Shown: positions 1-11,214 of the stretch, piece after piece | How positions within the stretch are numbered: position 1 is the first letter of the stretch | Layout: every line of letters starts with the position of its first letter | NCBI GenBank assembly: GCA_029582265.1 | Contig: CM055822.1 | Location: 37,264,590 to 37,328,589, forward strand | From: Zoroaster sp. YZ-2022 | Taxonomy: Eukaryota > Echinodermata > Asteroidea > Forcipulatida > Zoroasteridae | Direction: 5' to 3' | Length of the DNA stretch: 64,000 nucleotides | The notes under the pieces: model-generated | The model's database searches: none | Seen by the model: only the letters and a program-made list of their open reading frames with translations | Told to the model about the DNA's origin: nothing | Translations under genes and position numbers: made by a program

Positions 1-168
1 TAAGACGTCTGCACTTGTAAGCAGGAGGTCGTATTTGGAAACGTTTTCCTGGATTTGTCTCATAAAGATTTGTTGCCATTGGAGCTGTGTGAAGGGGAAT
101 TGGTCAGTGGCTGTACACAGGGTCGCACATGAATGCACTCCACTGACTTTCGCTGTAGACGCTTCCAT
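1..168 (-). CDS. Partial open frame running off the left window edge
   Basis: An ATG at 168 opens a frame of 56 codons on the minus strand with no stop before the window edge. The reading starts MEASTAKVSG and later has QWQQIFMRQIQ and KYDLLL, a mixed composition more protein-like than the AT-rich surroundings. I do not recognise the family. It could be the first exon or the start of an ORF of a mobile element whose remainder lies outside the window. No signal peptide or domain is visible. Confidence is limited by the short length. Confidence 0.35.
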   Translation of the reverse strand, partial: MEASTAKVSGVHSCATLCTATDQFPFTQLQWQQIFMRQIQENVSKYDLLLTSADVL

Positions 169-359
169 TGTATGAAATAGGTAAATAAACAGTTGCACAA
201 AGAGGGGATGCAAACACAACATCTGTATTCAAAGTATGACTACGCGTACTGTGTATTTTATTGACCTACTTTCCTTATAACAATGTATATAACATATGAA
301 ACCAAAAAAAATGAAGTTATAAACTTAAAGACACATAAAATATTGTAATGTAAAACAAA

Positions 360-2050
360 TAATCAGCTGTTTTGAAGAATTGAAGCTTTAACACAAAACA
401 CCAATGTTGGTCAAACTGGTTGTCTCACATGAAAAAAATGTTAGCTTCTTTAGTAATACTAGGTATTCTTCATTGGCATACTATTATAAATATACTTCAA
501 ACAGGTGTAAAATACAAAAGTGATGTTAAATTTAATATATTTGACTTGAATAATAAAATAAACTGGCAGAAGGGGTAAGTTTTTGGCAAACGTTTAACTT
601 GGCTCATTAAACAAATTTAACAAATAACCCCAAAAGCTGATTACAAAAAGTGTGACAATCAACTTCTGTCCATTTCTTCATATATTGCAACTGTTACGGT
701 CACAGTTTGTGCCCCTTTAGTTATTTCCAGCTCATGTTTACTGAGCCGTTAATACTTTCATTCTTAACTTTCTCATCCGATGTCTTGGTAATGGCTCACG
801 CCTATAGTTCTTATAGTTCTTATTGTTAGCGAGTGGTCCCGCTTGGATGAATACTGATGTGGGTATAAAATGACGATGTCCACCCATGCCGAGGCCTCCG
901 TCGACTCGGGTTACCTCGGGACGGGAGACTGACCAGTGCTACACGGGGGCTGGCGACGATCCTTGGGCGTGGTTGACGTGACTACCTAGTCTGTCTACTC
1001 TAAGCGGCACTGATGTTCCCCAGAGGGCTACCTACCTCGAGCGGTATTGATGGGCTGTGATATTCCCCAGAGGGCTACCCATTTTGTTCAAAAAGGTGTC
1101 TGGTGGTAAGCGCTGGGCCCCCCGTTCCCGAATCCCTGAGTTGACCGCGCAAGCTGGCATTCCAATTTCTTTATGGTAATGATTTAACATTCAGCAGAAT
1201 ATTTATACAGGGGTAAATATATACAGCCTCGGTGATTCACACAAAGGCAAGAAGCAGAAATCACCTTTAAAGTAACGTTCGTCGGACCAACCTTAAATGG
1301 GTTATAATTGAGATTATAACAGGATCCGACATTTATAGGTTGATTTATTTGTGCTGTAAACCATTCCATGTCTTGATTAAATGTATCCTAAATTAATGTA
1401 ATTCATGTACGTATAGTCACCTGTTGAGATTTGTATAAATTAATTAATTTAATTATTGTTATTATACAGAATGTCTCAACCTATGTCCTTTGTCATCAGT
1501 TGCTGGTTTTCTCTATTCATTTATCATTTTGGTTATTCCTCTGTTTATCGTCTGCCGTGCGCACCGGCTTTGATGGCTATTCGCTGGATCAGTTGGTCGT
1601 ACCAAAACCAATGAATATAAGACCCATATAAAAATATTATAACCTCCACATATTTGGCAAAAGATGACATTTTCTACAATCATGAGTTCAATTGCATAAC
1701 CATTCAAACCATCAAGAAAAAAGAAAACAATGCAACATAAAAAATAACTCAATGCACCTGTGATTTTGGGGGCAAACTGGCCTTTCATGAACACAATAAA
1801 ATCATATTTAACAGATACAAATCTAAACAAATCAGCTGTTTGGAAAACCTTCACAAAATAGCACCAATGTTTTTGTAAGAGTCAAACAATGTTATATTCT
1901 TTGGCAAACTATAGTATGGCATATATACTAATATTATAAACAAATGTTAAATACAAAACACAAGCTAAAAACTAAAAAAATACGTTTAAATTTGGCTTCA
2001 GTAAAAAGGAAACGTGAGTTCATTTGTGGCATTGTGGCAAACATTTAGGC
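360..2050. repeat. Pair of diverged direct repeats (about 360-600 and 1790-2050)
   Basis: Both segments run through the same order of short words: AATCAGCTGTTT, then CACCAATGTT, then ACTATTATAAA or a close variant, then AAATACAAAA. They look like two diverged copies of one AT-rich sequence in the same orientation. The second copy lies just downstream of the transposase-like gene that ends at 2184, so these may be copies of that element's 3' flank. No gene is supported between 170 and 2180 apart from this and the GC-rich block at 840-1140. Confidence 0.4.
840..1140. repeat. GC-rich segment with a duplicated 17-bp motif
   Basis: A GC-rich island stands out in AT-rich sequence. The motif TTCCCCAGAGGGCTACC occurs at 1016 and again at 1063, 47 bases apart. 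No long open frame and no clear tRNA-type boxes are seen. It may be the body of a short interspersed element, but I found no second copy in the window. Confidence 0.3.
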
Positions 2051-2183
2051 TCTAAATATTCCCTTGCGTGGACTAGTGACAGCGCACGATACTGCCAAGG
2101 CTGTTTTTATATTACAAAATAATAATAACATGTGTCAGATTATAAAATTTAAACAATGGTTCAAGCGGATAATAACTATTTGA

Positions 2184-5100
2184 TTACAGATGATCTTTGT
2201 CACAGGAGCGCTTATTATGACCTGTAGTCTTACATTTTGTACATGTCAACTGAAACTTTGGCAGACGCCTACACTCCGTTTCCAAAATTCTAATGCGGTG
2301 CTGCTTATGCATAACTTGTGCAAAAGCAGACTGGTGGTAATTTGTTGACCTAAAATACCACTTGGTGATTAAATCATTAAGCTTTTCCAGACCTTGTTGA
2401 CAAAAGTCAACAACATTACCATGTCGTCTCATTGCTTCAGGAAGATGGCAAGCTAGAATGTGCATGTACGGTGTGACATCTTTACTTTGATACATTTTTA
2501 CTATACATATTCACCCAATTTCTAGCCGCTTGCTCAAAACTATCTATCTCATCATTGGCCATATCCTGGTTCAGTTGTCCCATCAGTGATTCAAAATTTG
2601 CCCATTGAAAGCGATTGAAACTGCACCAGTTTGGGGTGCTCTGGAACAAGATCTACAAGATTAATTTTGACATTATCATGCGGTGCTCAGGACCGATGAA
2701 GGAATCATACTTAAGTTTTCCATCAGCCACAAAAAAAATGCCAATCTGAAATACCAATAATGGCAATGAAGTCCTGAAACCGCTGCAAATGTTTAAATTT
2801 GGCAAGAGTGTTGTAGGTAAGTTTTACATGGTTGTCAATGTCTTGCAGATGTTTGATTACATGGTTACACCATCTGGTCTGCAGTAGGGATGAACAAATG
2901 TAACGTATCAGGTACCACATTAACCAAAGGAACAGATGAGCCCCTGGGAGGCAAAGTGGGCTATCCCACAAAAACCACATTTTGAGTAAATGAGGTTTAA
3001 AGTTGGAACATTATAGAAAAATCTGCATAGTTCCTACAGAGGAAGGATACTTGTTTAATGAACTGTCTGTACATGACTTAAATTTTGGAAAAGTCTCACA
3101 TGAAATATTTTACCCAAAATCATGAAAAGCCCACTTTACCTCTCACAGCATATCTGAAGATGTTGAGAGTGATTTTTAAAGCTGTCAATAGAGGGCAGTG
3201 AGTACAATTCATGATAATGCCAGTGGGATCAGGACATGCATTGACCCTGAAGCTACAGTGTAGTGTATGTATCTCATTTTTTACCTACATGTGGGATAGC
3301 CCACTTTGCCTCCCAGGGGCTCGGATTGAAAGAGAGGTTGAGAAACACAATTGAAATTGTTATTCTTTTTGGAAGCAAGCTGACAAATTTCTTCAATGGT
3401 GCGTGCATCCTTGCTTGTGTCACTCATTGACCAGCTCTTTGGCATGTCAAATCGTAAATCCTTTGGGCATTTGCACCACACACAGGAATATGTGCTTGCA
3501 AATCCCACTATTCCTGTAATTTGATTCAGAATTTTTAGATCTCCAACTATATACTTTTCGACCTGAATATTATTGCCATTTATTTCAACTGATGTCAGAT
3601 TCTCAAACTCTTTTATCAGATCTCCAAGTGTAGCCTTCATGCATTCATTCGTTTCTGGGCATCTGACAATTGCTAGTAAATAATTTCCTTCTGCTGACTT
3701 GCATGTGTTTTCACCAATTATAGTAAATGGAAAGTTGACGAGATGTTTTTTTTGCCAGCACGTGTGCCATCTCCACTCAATTTAATTTTTACAGTGCCAT
3801 TTTCAGAAAGATGGGCCTTCGATGGGGCGATTAAAACGGACACAAGGGCTTCTCTAATTGAGCGGACAACTCCAGTGAACATGTGATTGCCAAGTTTAAC
3901 ATTTATATCGGTTAGAGGACATTGCTGATTAAGTTCCTTTTTTTTCCTTTTCAATGCACCAAGTCTTGGCAAGTTTGCATAGTGTTGGGCAATTTCATGG
4001 TATCCTTTCTGTGAAATATTAAATGTGTCTAAAATAAATAACATTTCATCAATATCATCTTGACCGACTTCGGTTTCATTACTTTCATTTATATTAGTGA
4101 ATTTAATTTCTTTCAAAACTCCATTTCCTTCTCTAACAGTCAAACAGACAGGTGTGAATTCAGTATGTTCTACTACATCTACTACTGAACTTTGGATTAA
4201 TTTAATATTATCAGATCTGTGCGTATATTTCTGAGCTCTTTTATAAGTCAATTTTGTTTTAGCCCGTCCTCTTTGTCCTTGCTTTTTTTTCTCGGAGTTT
4301 TTCAAACGTTGCAATTTTCTTACGCACTCATCTTTTATGTCTTGATTTTGATCGAGTTGATTCTTTAGAATACCAACTTCATTCTCAAGTTTTTGTCGCT
4401 TTGCTATCTGGTCAGTCAAGTCATTTTCAAGCTTTCGTTTTGTAGGGCTTTCTGTAACATGGGGTAATTTAAGTGAATAGTTAGATGTTTTCCATCGTTC
4501 TAGTTGATATTTCAGTGACAATCCACCCTGCTTTGCCTTTTTAGATGCAGTGGCTAACATTTTTTCAATTTCCACTTTAATGTATTCAAAACGGGGGGAA
4601 CATTAACATAGTGCAACATGGTGTTAACAGGGATTCCAAAACAGTTCTAACATTATCTTCTGACAATGAGTTTCCCCCACCTCGGTTTGAAATTGTGTAC
4701 AAGAAAAGGTTGTTTATCTCAATGTTCACAATTATGAGGGTAGCTAGGCACTTGAGTGAGGAGCAGTATAAACAAATATTACACAACATGTCAGTATTAC
4801 TACAACAAGAATAGACTGAGACATGATGGTTTATCATTCAGTCCCCACCGAAGAAAAGTACTTGAATGTTATAAGGTTTGAATGGTTTTCATCAGAACAA
4901 ATTCCCTGAACAATAATTTAACTACATAAAAAGGTTTGCAGATATCAGTGAAAGTTTCCACTTGTATCGGATAGCAAAATGCTACACAAAATACATGATT
5001 TACTATTCAAAATTATTACGACATTCATAAACAAAATATTTCTGCCGAGAAATATAAATCTATCCTGACCTTGACAAAAATTAAAACATTCAAATTAATA

Positions 5101-5958
5101 GCATGACAGAAAATAAATACCATAATGAACGAAGCTATAGTGATGCCAGTGAACGATTTCGCTTTTATCAGACAGCAAAAATGCTATACAAAATTCATAA
5201 TTTACAAATCCAAATTAGTACAACATATAAAAAGTATTTATGCCAAAAAATTCCACTATCCGAATTGTTTTACAAAATCGTTTCCTGGATACATAATTAA
5301 AGTACAAACTCATGGATCACTGCAAAGGTACTTTCTCAGCTCACATGGCATCAGTGAGTTCAGGAAAGCAGAGGAATATCTTCGCGATTTCCAAGTCCAC
5401 GTACAAACCTCACAACAAGCACAAATCCCCGATGACTAAAGATGGGCTGTCCATCAATAGAAAATTCGCGAAGAGGTCCACGTTCACTCAGGCGAAAGTA
5501 CAGTTTCTTTTCAGAAATGTATGCAAAAGTCCTTGTGTTCATTTATTATTCGGAAATTCCACCCATTTCCCAGGAGATGGTCAAAGTTATGAATGTCCGA
5601 TAACAAATATTGTCCACGTTTCTGTAGGGTGCCAAATGCTTGAAGCTCAGTAAAAATATCCTTTGTTGTTTGTATTCTTAATTCTACTAAGCTGTCTACT
5701 TTCCTCTGGCAGTGAAGTGCCTCCTTTATAGCGATGCGGAGATTAGAAAAAAAGGCATCTATCAAACTTAGATGACCAGCCAATGTAGTGCACTAGACAG
5801 TACAATTGATCATCGTCAAACTTGGTGTCAATGATGCGTAGCTCAAAGAATTGACGTGTTGACCATCCCTCGGGTTTCTCTTCTTTTGGGATGGATGGTC
5901 CTGATGCAAGATCTTTGTAATTAATCCTTGGCCGTTTTCTCAAAGAATGTGCTATCAC
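2184..5958 (-). pseudogene. Degenerate transposase-like gene of a repetitive invertebrate family (chromodomain-like N-terminus, CCHC C-terminus)
   Basis: Consecutive minus-strand frames read like one family: a chromo-like stretch at about 5958-5743 (VHYIGW), a block at 5783-5360 with LLGNGWNFRIINEH, a basic coiled-coil region at 4575-3718 ending with KLSGDGT, a block at 3640-3323 with VWCKCPKD and ARTIEE, a short block near 2937-2860 with VVPDTLHLF, and the end at 2495-2184 with QQGLEKLND and a CCHC knuckle (C-x2-C-x4-H-x4-C). From memory, this order matches a multi-copy family of uncharacterised invertebrate proteins; the Asp of SGDGT may belong to an RNase-H-like catalytic core, but that is inference. 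The copy is dead: frames change several times, it is split by a MITE at 2938-3322, and 4600-5300 has no matching frame (intron or lost). Confidence 0.65.
2938..3322. mobile_element. 385-bp MITE with 33-bp perfect terminal inverted repeats
   Basis: The 33 bases at 2938-2970 (starting GAGCCCCTGGGAGGCAAAGT) are the exact reverse complement of 3290-3322. The unit sits inside the transposase-like gene and splits its PLF...VPL block. No ORF inside. I could not settle the target duplication, because the TIR ends merge with coding sequence of the host gene. Confidence 0.8.
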
Positions 5959-5959
5959 T

Positions 5960-7660
5960 CATCAAACCTTGATTGGAAAAAAGTTATAATAAATAAATAT
6001 AAAATACATAGTATATTTGGACAATATACATGTAGGCCTAGGCCTAGGTTTTTCTCCCTGGCATGCTTGCATTATCAGTCATGATTAGTATTTAGAGTAC
6101 ACTAACGTTACGGTTGTGACCACTACTGACATTTTACTGATGTATAGTACATTAAATAATGTGCATGTTGTACCGGTATGCGACATTGCTTTATTTTACC
6201 ATTTTATGATTTAGGCCAAACGTTAGGTATACAACACTTTTGCTTTATTTCATGAACTGATGATCACATTACAAGTTAACTTTATACAAACAATTATTTA
6301 AATCATGTCTTTACAATAACATCATGCACATGTTCATCATCATGGTTATAACTGTTTGCATGTTATACTCATGACATATAGTCGTATGCTATATTCATTC
6401 AAAATTCTCTATCCAATGGTTAAATCTACGTTCTTGGTCGGTTTTCAAAACAATACTGAAAACTGAAAGACTCACCTCATATTTAATCATGTTCACACGA
6501 AGTTTTTTAAAGCAGAACACATGAAAATAATGAAAAAGGAACGTGTATTTACTCATTTACTGCGAACCTACTGATCCAAATTGGGCCGGAAAATCTACGT
6601 CTCTTCCACCTACGTTGTAATGGTACGTCCCGGTAAAGACGATCATAGTAAAATTGCTGAAATTAAAATATTGCCCTTTGTATCTATCCCAAAACTTAAA
6701 TGGTATAAAAATAAATATATTTGCGTGTTACCATATATTAAAAAGTCACATAAACATTTAATAAATGAAACATTTTACGATGGAATAACGCAATGACGTC
6801 ACACGCACACTTTAAATACCCTGTTCATCCGGGACTTTGACTAAAAGGTCATAACAAACCGTATAATATTATGTTATTGCTCGTAGATGTTATATTTCTC
6901 TTTATTCCAACAACACTCAGTAACCAATCAAAATAAGTTTCATATCAATAGAAAGCTTAGAACCTGCTGATTAACAATATGTGAGGCCCAAGTCCGCATG
7001 GCAACGAGGGAACGAGTGAGGGCTTGTGATAAAGGCGGAGTTGCCGTGAAACCGGATATTTTCGGACTCGCGTGTACAAACAAAGACGAGTTTACGTAAG
7101 TTTAAAATGTTTTTTTCCGACGAAAGTACAAAGCTTTAAAAAAAAATTGTAGTCTTGAATTGATGAAAGGTTACTTAATATGAGAATTTCTTGTTATCAA
7201 ACTCTTCACAAAGGGGAAATATGAACGGTGATCACTAGATATATATCAAGAGACAACCTGCGCGAATATTTACTACAGTTTATTTTATACCTTAATGTAA
7301 CCTAATATAGTTCAACATGGTATGGGTATTTCCCCCTGGCATTTATGTTAAAACGTTAGAATGACGATTTGAACAGACAGAATTTTATTAATACCACAGA
7401 ACCAATGCCGGAGGAAATCAACTAAAATTATGGCTCTCGGCCTTTTCCATCTCCTTCATTATTATGTATAAGACGTGTACAAAGCTCTTAGTCTAATACC
7501 CCAACCCCACAGACGAAACGCGAAGGGCGTCCAATCAATAACAGTGTGTTGGCTTGACCGTCATGCACAGATTCCATGCGGCGTTGGCATGTGGTAGAAG
7601 TAGCGTCTGCGTTGCAGCGCGGGACCAGTGTTGCTAAACGAAGGCCGACTTAAAACGCCA
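5960..7660. other. Gene-free AT-rich stretch
   Basis: No frame with protein-like composition, no tRNA-like structure and no clear terminal inverted repeat was seen. A GC-richer patch at about 6985-7070 holds no convincing frame. Confidence 0.4.
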
Positions 7661-7666
7661 ATGTAT

Positions 7667-7924
7667 TATATGTGACCCGCACTTGCAAAACCCGAAACTT
7701 CTCGTCATTTATCATAATGCGTAACAACCACGAAAAGGTCAAAAACTTACCCCCCAGGCACCAGTTTTCATGTCACCATATAGAGCATTGTATCTTGATT
7801 TTGATGGAAAAAGAAAAATTCTAAAACGTTGTTGGGAATATTGTTAATTTTCAAGATAAATTTGGGAGGTCACTTTTGAAAATTGGGTCCAAGTTTAGGG
7901 TTTTGCCAGAGCCAGTCACATATA
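7667..7924. mobile_element. 258-bp MITE-like element
   Basis: The left end TATATGTGACCCGCACTTGC and the following AAAACCC pair with the right end (reverse complement TATATGTGACTGGCTCTGGC, then AAAACCC) over about 33 bases with a few mismatches. It has no coding capacity. The outermost TATA makes a TA target duplication possible (Tc1/mariner style), but this is not certain. Confidence 0.55.
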
Positions 7925-8415
7925 GCTAAAATTACCGCACCAGCTACAGTGATCACAAACTCAGAAAATTTGTAAAATGATTAGCAGTTTTTTTTTTTTT
8001 ACATTTTGCTTTCGGAAAATTTGTCATCGGAGAGAAAAAAACAAAAACAAAAACACGGTAAGCGATGTTTTTTTCTTTTAATTTTCCTAAGAATCCATAA
8101 AAAAATACAAAGTAACTTTAAGAAAATCTTGTTAAAAAGTTCTGATCTGGGCCGGCCTGCAGTCCCTACCACAGGTAAATGTTTGCGACCTTTTGAATTG
8201 CCAATTAAGCCTTTCCACCGTGTAGACGGATTAACGTTGGGCAAAGCGATTAGCCAGGCAAAGCGATTACATCAAACTAGTGCGGCCGGCTTCTATTGTT
8301 AAGATTTTTCTGGTAGCAGACTTGGAGTAAAAAATACTGAGGGCGAGAATTGTTGGAGGTGAGAATTTAGATTGTTCCGGGTGGAGTTACTGGGCGAGAT
8401 TGGCTAAGGTCCCTT

Positions 8416-9363
8416 AACCCTCTGGTACCTCATATTCCTTCATTTATACAGGACACTACGGTCTTCCTCCGTAAACTAGAGGGTATTAAACATCAAATAC
8501 CCAACTCTGCACTCCTTGTCACTCTGGATGTTTCCTCCTTGTACACCAACATCCCCACAGCGAGGGCATAAATGCATGTGCCAATGTTCTCAGATCCAAC
8601 AACCAAACTAAACCCTCTGTGAGACACATACTGACCAAAAACAATTTCACTTTCCTAGACAGAAACTTCCTCCAGGTACAAGGTACAGCCATGGGCACTA
8701 AGATGGCACCCTCATACGCCAATCTGTTTATGTCTGACCTTGAAGACAGATTGCTATCTTCTGACCCCCCCCCCCCCCACCCACCCCACCGCCTTCTAGT
8801 ATGGTGGAGATTTATTGATGATAATTTCTCCATTTGGTGTGGCGGCCAAGATAGCCTAGATGTATTCATCAACTACATTAATTCATTCCATCCCACCATC
8901 AAGTTCACTGCTAACTACTCTCCCAATAGCGTGAACTTCCTAGACATCACCATCAACAAATCTCCCCAGGGCATCTCGACTGATGTCTATTGTAAACCCA
9001 CCGATACTCATCAATACCTCTTTTCTAACAACTGCCACCCCAAGCACTGCAAAGAGGCTATTGCCTTCAGTCAAGCCCTCCGTATAAGACGTATCTGTTC
9101 CACAAGGCAACACCTTGTATCTCGGGGTCAAAGCAAACGCATGGCGCAACTACCAATCAACAGGGCTCGTTGTACCCCCGTACCCCCGTAGCACCCTCTT
9201 GGCTACCTATCACCCCAGATTACCCAGACTTTCATCTATCGTAAATGATAACATGACTATTCTACACTCCTCTCACAGATTACGCTCAGCCATCCGGCCT
9301 GAGCCCCCTTTGATTGCTTTCCGTCGCCCCCGCAACCTTGACGATATTATTCGTTCAAGCTAG
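8416..9363 (+). pseudogene. Penelope-like reverse transcriptase and connector, frameshifted
   Basis: In order the frames give VTLDVSSLYTNIP (about 8518-8556, RT block with the first catalytic Asp), QGTAMGTKMAPSYANLFM (near 8678-8731), RFIDDNFSIW (catalytic pair of Asp, about 8805-8835), NFLDITI (about 8935), YCKPTDTHQYL and HCKEAIAFSQALR (thumb, about 8990-9090). A connector follows at about 9205-9360 with RLSSIVNDN and IAFRRPRNLDDI. A frameshift near 8560 separates the first block from the rest and another lies near 9095-9200. A poly-C run at about 8766 adds a low-complexity insert within the RT. Confidence 0.8.
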
Positions 9364-9836
9364 ACTCCTAGCACCAAGAGTGACGTCGCTACTGATCAAG
9401 AATCACCGCAGGAGTGCTCTAACTGTACCCACCCAAGATGCAAAACCTGTTTGTATCTCAAACCTGCTCAGACAGTGAAAAGCCACAGTACTGGCCTTAC
9501 CTACACGATCAGAACTAAATCACAGTGTGACACACCCAGAGGTTGTATATGTAATCTCATGTAAAAGATGTGGTATACAATATGTAGGAGAGACAAATAC
9601 CAAATTGTGTCTCCGCTTTGCCAACCATGTCTCCTCTGTGAAAACTAGAAAACCCTTCTCTGTAGCAATCCACTTTAACAACCCTAATCATAGCATTAAG
9701 GATGTTATTGTAAGGATGTTATTGTAATTGAAGCCTGCACTAGCGATGACACACATCGGAAACTTAGGGAGTCACGCTGGATACATCAACTCCACAGATT
9801 TCAACCCCAAGGGCTTTAAGATCAACACGGGTATCA
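9364..9836 (+). pseudogene. GIY-YIG endonuclease part of the Penelope-like element
   Basis: A Cys-rich linker (CSNCTHPRCKTC, about 9419-9453) is followed by VVYVISCKRCGIQYVGET (9542-9595). The IQYVG corresponds to the second half of the GIY-YIG signature, with the conserved Arg-x3-His context in LRFANH. The domain continues to about 9820 with an ending that reads RKLRESRWIHQL in a shifted frame. This is the endonuclease used for target priming in Penelope elements. A duplicated GTAAGGATGTTATT at about 9700-9724 contributes to the break. Confidence 0.8.
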
Positions 9837-10300
9837 AATAACCCATTTATTTTCACTTATATCATTTCTGTTGCTAGATTTCATCCACTGCCCTAATATA
9901 TGTATTTTTTACATTATCATGTATGTCATTTCTTTTCCACCTGTTCTCTATTGCCACTTCTCTCTTTCAGGACAACAATTTTAATCTAGCTAATTACACT
10001 TACACGTCAACACCTCATTTGTATGGTATTGACCCCTTTTGTTGTCATATCCCCTTGTGTGAATTTCTATTCATGTCCTAGCTTCACCACAAGCCACTGT
10101 AGCTACCATACAGCCCGCCCTATTGTGTGGCTCACTAATTCCTCCTTTGATTACTTCCCACACTCCTATTGGTTTCACCAGATTGGTGCCTATTTTTAAT
10201 TGGCTACTATTTTCCCGCTTTTTTGGATCCCTCCACATGATCCTTTGCTTTCCCTTTTCCCTATAAATGGTTGTGTCTTTTATATTTGTATCGTGTCTAC

Positions 10301-10339
10301 GCCTCTGATGAAGGTCCGGTTTGGATCGAAAGCTAAGGC
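10301..10339 (+). ncRNA. Candidate hammerhead ribozyme of the Penelope-like element
   Basis: CTGATGA (10305-10311) and GAAA (10328-10331) form the hammerhead core. Stem II is GGTCC (10313-10317) with GGATC (10323-10327), including one G-U pair, around a GGTTT loop. Stem I is GCCT (10301-10304) with AGGC (10336-10339). The possible cleavage triplet is CTA (10333-10335). Stem III is almost absent. Hammerheads are an established feature of Penelope-like terminal repeats, and a TATAAA lies about 40 bases upstream. Activity cannot be judged from sequence. Confidence 0.6.
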
Positions 10340-10340
10340 C

Positions 10341-10570
10341 ACATAACAGGAAAAGAAACGTCACCCCTAAAACTATTTATTATTTTCATTTTATAATTAA
10401 TATAATTTGTTTAATGAAGAATATTATGAGTATGGAGTGTAACACGAACACAATGTGGCAAATTTGGTTGACCTGGCAGCCAACCATCCCACAACATTGT
10501 ATATTTATTATGTTTAATAATATAATTACTTAACAAAATTTACGGCGTGACGTTTCTTTTGCTGTTATGT
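10341..10570. mobile_element. 230-bp palindromic MITE-like element
   Basis: ACATAACAGGAAAAGAAACG plus TCAC at 10341-10364 is the reverse complement of 10547-10570 with a single mismatch. The interior is AT-rich and non-coding. It abuts the end of the hammerhead-like motif exactly, so it may have inserted at, or be part of, the retroelement's 3' end. Confidence 0.65.
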
Positions 10571-10600
10571 ATATAATAAGGGAAGCGAGCAAAGAACAAG

Positions 10601-10673
10601 TGGCTGATGCCGGACTCGAACCCGCGACCTCTCAAATACCGTATGAGCGCTCTACCAACTGAGCTAACCAGCC
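10601..10673 (-). tRNA. tRNA-Thr-like sequence, anticodon GGT, possibly a pseudogene
   Basis: The 73-nt minus-strand sequence folds as a tRNA. The acceptor stem GGCTGGT/ATCAGCC is fully paired (one G-U). Box A is TAGCTCAGTTGG and box B is GGTTCGAGTCC. The anticodon arm is CTCAT-ACGGTAT-TTGAG, giving GGT at positions 34-36. Two things are odd: position 33 is C instead of U, and the last anticodon-stem pair and one T-stem pair are mismatched. It may be a decayed tRNA gene or a SINE head rather than a working gene. No oligo-T terminator is obvious downstream. Confidence 0.5.
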
Positions 10674-10857
10674 CCTATGTTGGTGGGCGGTCCACTTATG
10701 CCAATTATCTGTTGCTGTAAGGGGCCAGGTCAGAGGCTAAACCATATCTGCCGAGTAGCCAGGGATCAAGCCCCGGTCAGATGCAAACAACCTGGGTAAC
10801 GGCAGTAGCGGGGATCACACAACGGGACACAAGCCTTTTACGTGGTTGTACACAAAG

Positions 10858-10935
<78 letters not shown>
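10858..10935. repeat. (TTGC)n microsatellite
   Basis: About 19 uninterrupted copies of a 4-base unit TTGC. The long frames seen across it on both strands are products of the repeat. Confidence 0.95.
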
Positions 10936-10936
<1 letters not shown>

Positions 10937-11172
10937 ATATTTATGCACGGTTGGAATTGTGCTACTCCATTTGTGGCACTGCAATTCGTCATCGTTCTCA
11001 CGAAGTGACAAAAACTTGAAAAATCAGGGGGGAAATGAAATTGAGTTTATTGTTGATTTTGAATAGGTTGATCTGCATCTACACATTTACAAAGTTACAA
11101 GTCTCAACTTAATTAGTTTCTTAATTACGCTAATTACTGAACGGCAAAAACCTCACGAACCACCGAATTACG

Positions 11173-11214
11173 TTTTCACGAAGTGACAAATATCTTTTTG
11201 TCACTTTGTGAAAA
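11173..11214. repeat. 42-base hairpin
   Basis: TTTTCACGAAGTGACAAA pairs with TTTTGTCACTTTGTGAAAA with one mismatch around a loop of about 5 bases. Another TCACGAAGTGACAAAAAC copy of one arm lies at about 10999, so this is a dispersed motif. It may be the core of a small palindromic element. Confidence 0.6.

Larger units (their letters stand above)
8390..10340 (+). mobile_element. 5'-truncated Penelope-like retroelement
   Basis: The plus strand carries reverse-transcriptase blocks followed by a GIY-YIG endonuclease in the order expected for Penelope-like elements, then about 500 bases of non-coding 3' sequence with a TATAAA box (10262-10267) and a hammerhead-like motif. The RT starts directly at the block around its first catalytic Asp, so the N-terminal part is missing. 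Several frame changes show this copy is inactive. Confidence 0.85.

Noticed and set aside
1513..1854. 113-codon minus-strand frame
   Set aside because: Composition is AT-driven hydrophobic with no start context, homologue or splice support.
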